Assembly (NCBI GenBank): GCA_964017045.1
Contig: OZ024801.1
Span: 30,910,049 to 30,974,048, forward strand
DNA length: 64,000 nucleotides
Source: Omphiscola glabra
Taxonomy: Eukaryota > Mollusca > Gastropoda > Lymnaeidae
Direction: 5' to 3'
The translations under genes and the position numbers were made by a program. The stretch's first letter is position 1; every line of letters starts with the position of its first letter. This document shows, piece by piece, positions 58,475-64,000 of this stretch. The notes below the pieces were generated by a model. That model did no database searches. It was not told the origin of the DNA and was given only the letters and a program-made list of their open reading frames with translations.

Positions 58475-58931
58475 CAGTGATTCTCAAACTAGTCATACAG
58501 AGGTAACGACAGGAATGTATCCGTCGCGGGTCGCATGGTGAACAGTTCATTCTTATGCTGATGGGCAATCTTTACTTTGACACTTTTACGAACTAGGGAC
58601 CCCCACCTCCCTCAACCTGTGGGTCGCGACCCCTTTGGGGGTAGAACGACCGTTACACAGGGGTAGCCTAAGAAAATCGCTAAACATGTTTATGACGTAG
58701 CAACGAAAATAATTTTATGGTTGGGAGTCACAATAACATGAGGAACTGTATTAAATGGTCACGGTATTAGGAAGACTGGGAACCGCTGCACTACGTGATA
58801 TTTTGACAATGAAATGTCAAACAAAAGAGTTATCGGAAAGTATATTTAACATTTGAAGAGCTTTTTTATCGACCAAGGACAACGTTCTACTTTTACTCAA
58901 TATTACCAAAAAGGTTGCCGATCCCTGCTGT
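58475..58931. mobile_element. Nested hAT-like debris around a SPIN copy
   Basis: CAGTGATTCTCAAACTAG at 58475 resembles a hAT terminus. GATGGGCAATCTTT (58560) and the inverted AAAGGTTGCCGATCCCTG (58912) pair at 12 of 14 positions, like a second MITE. The SPIN fragment 58611-58788 lies inside. No target duplications were found. Confidence 0.4.
58611..58788 (-). mobile_element. SPIN-like element, one terminus lost
   Basis: A reverse-orientation copy running from CTCAACCTGTGGGTCGCGAC to GGGAACCGCTG. The first bases of the left inverted repeat are replaced by unrelated C-rich sequence. It appears to sit inside older hAT-like debris (see the nested-element finding). Confidence 0.85.
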
Positions 58932-59027
58932 AGTCAATTGTTCTTTAACCCCCCCCCCCCTAAAAAACCCATACAATTTTTTTCTATCCATCCAACCCGA
59001 AACCCATCTATCCATCTATCCACCATT

Positions 59028-61547
59028 GAACTAGCGTACAGCAGTCCCTATGTTGTGAATGAACTAGTCTAAAGTCAGTCCCTATGTTGTGAATGAACTA
59101 GCCTAAAGTCAGTCCCTATGTTGTGAATGAACTAGTCTAAAGTCAGTCCCTATGTTGTGAATGAACTAGTCTAAAGTCAGTCCCTATGTTGTGAATGAAC
59201 TAGCCTAAAGTCAGTCCCCATGTTGTGAATGAACTAGCCTAAAGTCAGTCATCATGTTGTGAATGATCTAGTCTAAAGTCAGTCCCCATGTTGTGAATGA
59301 ACTAGCCTAAAGTCAGTCCCCATGTTGTGAATGAACTAGCCTAAAGTCAGTCCCCATGTTGTGAATGAACGAGCCTAAAGTCAGTCCCCATGTTGTGAAT
59401 GAACTAGTCTAAAGTCAGTCCCTATGTTGTGAATGAACTAGTCTAAAGTCAGTCATCATGTTGTGAATGAACTAGCCTAAAGTCAGTCCCTATGTTGTGA
59501 ATAAACTAGTCTAAAGTCAGTCATCATGTTGTGAATGAACTAGTCTAAAGTCAGTCCCTATGTTGTGAATGAACTAGTCTAAAGTCAGTCCCTATGTTGT
59601 GAATGAACTAGCCTAAAGTCAGTCATCATGTTGTGAATGAACTAGCCTAAAGTCAGTCCCAATGTTGTGAATGAACTAGCCTAAAGTCAGTCCCCATGTT
59701 GTGAATGAACTAGCCTAAAGTCAGTCATCATGTTGTGAATGAACTAGTCTAAAGTCAGTCCCCATGTTGTGAATGAACTAGTCTAAAGTCAGTCCCCATG
59801 TTGTGAATGAACTAGCCTAAAGTCAGTCCCCATGTTGTGAATGAACTAGCCTAAAGTCAGTCCCCATGTTGTGAATGAACTAGCCTAAAGTCAGTCCCCA
59901 TGTTGTGAATGAACTAGCCTAAAGTCAGTCCCTATGTTGTGAATGAACTAGTCTAAAGTCAGTCCCTATGTTGTGAATGAACTAGCCTAAAGTCAGTCCC
60001 TATGTTGTGAATGAACTAGTCTAAAGTCAGTCATCATGTTGTGAATGAACTAGTCTAAAGTCAGTCCCCATGTTGTGAATGAACTAGTCTAAAGTCAGTC
60101 CCCATGTTGTGAATGAACTAGCCTAAAGTCAGTCATCATGTTGTGAATGAACTAGTCTAAAGTCAGTCCCCATGTTGTGAATGAACTAGTCTAAAGTCAG
60201 TCCCCATGTTGTGAATGAACTAGCCTAAAGTCAGTCCCCATGTTGTGAATGAACTAGCCTAAAGTCAGTCCCCATGTTGTGAATGAACTAGCCTAAAGTC
60301 AGTCCCCATGTTGTGAATGAACTAGTCTAAAGTCAGTCCCCATGTTGTGAATCAACTAGCCTTAAGTCAGTCCCTATGTTGTGAATGAACTAGTCTAAAG
60401 TCAGTCATCATGTTGTGAATGAACTAGCCTAAAGTAAGTCATCATGTTGTGAATGAACTAGTCTAAAGTCAGTCCCTATGTTGTGAATGAACTAGTCTAA
60501 AGTCAGTCCCCATGTTGTGAATGAACTAGCCTAAAGTCAGTCCCTATGTTGTGAATGAACTAGTCTAAAGTCAGTCATCATGTTGTGAATGAACTAGCCT
60601 AAAGTCAGTCCCTATGTTGTGAATGAACTAGTCTAAAGTCAGTCATCATGTTGTGAATGAACTAGACTAAAGTCAGTCCCTATGTTGTGAATGAACTAGT
60701 CTAAAGTCAGTCCCTATGTTGTGAATGAACTAGTCTAAAGTCAGTCCCCATGTTGTTAATGAACTAGCCTAAAGTCAGTCCCCATGTTGTGAATGAACTA
60801 GTCTAAAGTCAGTCCCTATGTTGTGAATGAACTAGTCTAAAGTCATTCATCATGTTGTGAATGAACTAGCCTAAAGTCAGTCCCTATGTTGTGAATGAAC
60901 TAGTCTAATGTCAGTCATCATGTTGTGAATGAACTAGTCTAAAGTCAGTCCCTATGTTGTGAATGAACTAGCCTAAAGTCAGTCATCATGTTGCGAATGA
61001 ACTAGCCTAAAGTCAGTCATCATGTTGTGAATGAACTAGCCTAAGGTCAGTCCCCATGTTGTGAATGAACTAGCCTAAAGTCAGTCCCCATGTTGTGAAT
61101 GAACTAGCCTAAAGTCAGTCCCAATGTTGTGAATGAACTAGCCTAAAGTCAGTCCCATGTTGTGAATGAACTAGCCTAAAGTCAGTCCCCATGTTGTGAA
61201 TGAACTAGCCTAAAGTCAGTCCCCATGTTGTGAATGAACTAGCCTAAAGTCAGTCCCAATGTTGTGAATGAACTAGCCTAAAGTCAGTCCCATGTTGTGA
61301 ATGAACTAGCTTAGAGTATGTCCCTATGTTGTGAATGAACTAGCCTAGAGTCAGTCCCCATGTTGTGAATGAACTAGCCTAGAGTATGTCCCTATGTTGT
61401 GAATGAACTAGCCTAGAGTCAGTCCCCGTGTTGTGAATGAACTAGCCTAGAGTATGTCCCTATGTTGTGAATGAACTAGCCTAGAGTCAGTCCCCATGTT
61501 GTGAATGAACTAGCCTAGAGTCAGTCCCAATGTTGTGAATGAACTAA
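59028..61547. repeat. 34-bp satellite, about 74 copies
   Basis: The unit is GTGAATGAACTAGTCTAAAG followed by TCAGTCCCTATGTT. Two variable sites (TAGTCT/TAGCCT and CCCTATG/CCCCATG/ATCATG) are shuffled along the array in recurring words. The right end changes to CTAGAGTATGTCCC alternating with CTAGAGTCAGTCCC. Non-coding. Confidence 0.97.
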
Positions 61548-61910
61548 CTTATTGGATACTCTCTGCAATTCATATTTAAATTAAAGAAGAAAACAAGATC
61601 GAGGGTAAAGGAAAGGGGTATGTGGGTGGGGGTGGGTTGAGTCATGACCTCGTACCAGTTAACAGTGTCTATAATCTATTTTTTAAACATGTATTGGCGT
61701 GTTATAAGAGCGACAAGCAATGGCCGCCTGTTCGGTTCTTGCTTGATTCAATTTGACGCTTCCCTACGCGTAAGAGAGACAAGGGGGAAAACCCAATGTT
61801 ACTTCTTCTTCTTCTATATAATCCTTACAAGCTAATTACCGTACTTACATTTTTCCTCTTAGATGACGCTTTCACTGGTTGGTTGCTCTCCATTTTTTGT
61901 TGTTGCTAAA

Positions 61911-62205
61911 TACAACAATTCACTATTGTTCAATCCAACAATCCACTATTGTTTAATCCAAACAATCCACTATTGGTTTAATCCAACAATCCACTATTGT
62001 TTAATCCAACAATCCACTTTTGTTTAATCCAACAATCCACTATTGTTTAATCCAACAACCCACTATTGGTTTAATCCAACAATCCACTATTGGTTTAATC
62101 CAACAATCTACTATTGTTTAATCCAACAATCCACTATTGTTCAATCCAACAATCCACTATTTGTTTAATCCAATAATCCACTATTGGTTTAATCCAATAA
62201 TCCGA
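61911..62205. repeat. 23-bp repeat, 13 copies
   Basis: The unit is CCAACAATCCACTATTGTTT followed by AAT, with TTGGTTT and CAATAATCC variants. Confidence 0.94.
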
Positions 62206-62435
62206 TAGTGTTGTTTTCTAAGTTAAATCCATGTGTCTATAGCCCCCGGAGAGTCGGACCAGACTCGTCGCTCTGAGTCCGTGTTCCTGTCTGTCCAAAA
62301 GCGTGTCTTTATCACAAGTCCCTCAGGGCGTAAAGTTACACTTTTATTCACAACGGAACTGAGCACACACTTAGACAAACCAAAAAAACCCAACTAAGAA
62401 TGATCCGTAGCTCGCGTTAACGAAACAAACTAACT

Positions 62436-62625
62436 CAGTGGTTCTCAAACCTTTCTAATGCCGCGACCCTTTAATACAACTCATGTTGTGGCGACCCACA
62501 AAATTATTTTCGTTTCTCCTTCATAACTGTAGAGCATATGTCTTTTCCGATGGTCTCAGGCGACCCCTGTGAAAGGGTCGTTCGACCCCCAAAAGGGGTC
62601 GCGACCCACAGGCTGAGAACCACTG
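62436..62625 (+). mobile_element. SPIN-like non-autonomous hAT element
   Basis: A 190-bp copy starting CAGTGGTTCTCAAACC and ending GGCTGAGAACCACTG. It is flanked by the perfect 8-bp duplication AACTAACT (62428-62435 and 62626-62633). A short deletion removes part of the central CCCCAACC block. Confidence 0.93.
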
Positions 62626-62940
62626 AACTAACTGCTGTTGTAAACTATACATCATAAGTTGTTTAGTATTTCCCTTCACATGGTGCGGAATGCATGTTAG
62701 CTATTGCTTAAACATGAGTTTATTGCCACGATATTTTGACATAGGACTTGAACCAGGGCAGATATTTTGGCTTTGCTGCGTCTAAAAATGTTTGCTATAG
62801 TGTTGAAACCCACTCCACTACCCCTTCACCCCACCCTCTTTACTATGACCTGTCCTAGTTTATGTGTGAGCAGGGGGGGCGGAGGGGGGGCAGTGATGAA
62901 ACTAGTGTGTTGTCAAAGTTTGATTTCTCCGTATAACTCT

Positions 62941-63068
62941 GTACAGTCGTGTGTACAGGCGTGTGTACAGTCGTGTGTACAGGCGTGTGTACAGTCGTGT
63001 GTACAGGCGTGAGTACAGGCGTGAGTACAGTCGTGTGTACAGGCCTGTGTACAGGCGTGTGTACAGGG
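62941..63068. repeat. 12-bp repeat, about 10 copies
   Basis: Units are TGTACAGTCGTG and TGTACAGGCGTG, alternating, with GAGTACAGG variants. Each contains TGTACA. Confidence 0.93.
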
Positions 63069-63712
63069 CAGACCAAAAAAATGGGATAACATCGCTTTAT
63101 TGTCAGAAGCATAAAAAAATGCTCCAACGCTTACAATTAGTCGTTGACGTGGCAGTGAGATTGGGGGTTGGGGGGGGGAGAGACAGACTGAACATCTTTT
63201 CTGATTAGCGTAATAATTTTCATACAGGTGTCAATTACAAAAAACATTTTATTAACTCAATACCTTATATAACCCTTACGAGATGTTGACACATTTGCTG
63301 GTCCACCCCGTTATATGTTACCAGTTGTGTATGTGTCTCTCTTGTCTGTAATGTTAAGGGTGTCAGTTCTCCCTCTAACTGTCCCCTGCCCGACTCACTC
63401 CCCTTGATGTTACGCCACCTGATGCCAACTTGTCCGGGAATGTTAAACGAGTGACTGTCCAACTGTGAAGAGCCGCCGAGATCTGTTCCAGCATGACGAG
63501 AGAAAATAGTCTATACGTTTCCAGGTGGTCTGCAGAATTTGTTCGTTCCAATTTGTTTTAAATCTACGCTTAATATTAATATATGAACACTGGGGCTTAA
63601 CCGCGGTGCGGTTATCTTACGCCGGGTTCGGTTACTGTGAGTTTGAGAAAATACCCGATGGGTCCAAGTGTCCTCATTTTAACGTTATTTACGTCAGCCT
63701 TTAAACAGCAGG

Positions 63713-63920
63713 CCTACAGACAGTCCTAAAGACAGCTCTACAGACAGTACTAAAGACAGCTCTAAATACAGTCCCAAAGACAGCGCTACAGACAGTCCTA
63801 AAGACAGCTCTACAGAGAGTCCTAAAGACAGCTCTACAGACAGTCCTAAAGACAGCTCTACAGACAGTCCTAAAAACAGCTCTACAGGCAGTCCTAAAGA
63901 CAGCTTTACAGACAGTCCTA
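63713..63920. repeat. 24-bp repeat, 9 copies
   Basis: The unit is CTACAGACAGTCCTAAAGAC followed by AGCT. The open minus frame running off the window (repeat AVFRTVCR) is a period-24 artefact. Confidence 0.94.
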
Positions 63921-64000
63921 CCCCATATCCGTGGCTTTATATTTATTAATATCATAGTCGTCTCCCCTAAAAAAAATTTTAACCTGAGTTCACACGTCAC

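Larger units (their letters stand above)
61548..64000. other. Right-hand end: short repeats and unique DNA
   Basis: Outside the listed arrays and the SPIN copy at 62436, the sequence is unique. The minus frame 63265-63462 has ordinary composition, but no family or splice context supports it. Confidence 0.5.

Overview
This is metazoan nuclear DNA, with exons separated by kilobase-scale introns, canonical GT-AG junctions, LINE, LTR and hAT debris, and very heavy minisatellite content. There is no operon, ribosome-binding site or prokaryotic gene. A lophotrochozoan, most likely a gastropod mollusc, is my best guess. The grounds are several non-autonomous copies of the SPIN-type hAT element (terminus CAGCGGTTCTCAACC), a family reported from a pond snail as well as vertebrates and a triatomine bug, plus the general repeat style. 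The species cannot be named from sequence alone.

The only protein-coding gene I can support lies on the minus strand and occupies at least 5549-26506. It is the 5' part of an inverted formin 2 (INF2)-like gene. Exon A (25492-26506) encodes a 334-residue low-complexity charged N-terminus. Exon B (9110-9214) and exon C (5549-5800) encode the beginning of the diaphanous inhibitory domain. All three exons join in phase 1 with no frame conflict. The FH1 and FH2 domains must lie beyond position 1, outside the window. Upstream non-coding exons, if present, lie above 27.1 kb and were not found with confidence.

The rest is repeat-dominated. About 45 unrelated tandem arrays (units of 11 to 72 bp) fill the introns and the 5' flank. 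The largest runs 13.4 kb (30632-44096), with a unit of about 43 bp carrying a variable C-tract, and it shows internal kilobase-scale duplications. Other large arrays are 11534-12815 (34 bp unit), 19564-20433 (58 bp dimer with a 290 bp higher-order repeat) and 59028-61547 (34 bp unit). Mobile elements include six SPIN-like MITEs or fragments, several other hAT MITEs with 8-bp target duplications, a solo LTR with a 5-bp duplication (24080-25142), a LINE 3' end (3986-4324), and MITEs with 10-bp or TA duplications.

The most striking observation concerns splice sites. Two functional-looking splice sites of the formin gene are each the first unit of a minisatellite. The exon A acceptor heads a 45-bp array whose units carry a pyrimidine tract plus AG. 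The exon B donor heads a 19-bp array whose units carry GTCAGTG. The exon C acceptor also has an imperfect second copy 35 bp into the intron. This suggests intron growth by tandem amplification of splice junctions, leaving rows of decoy sites.
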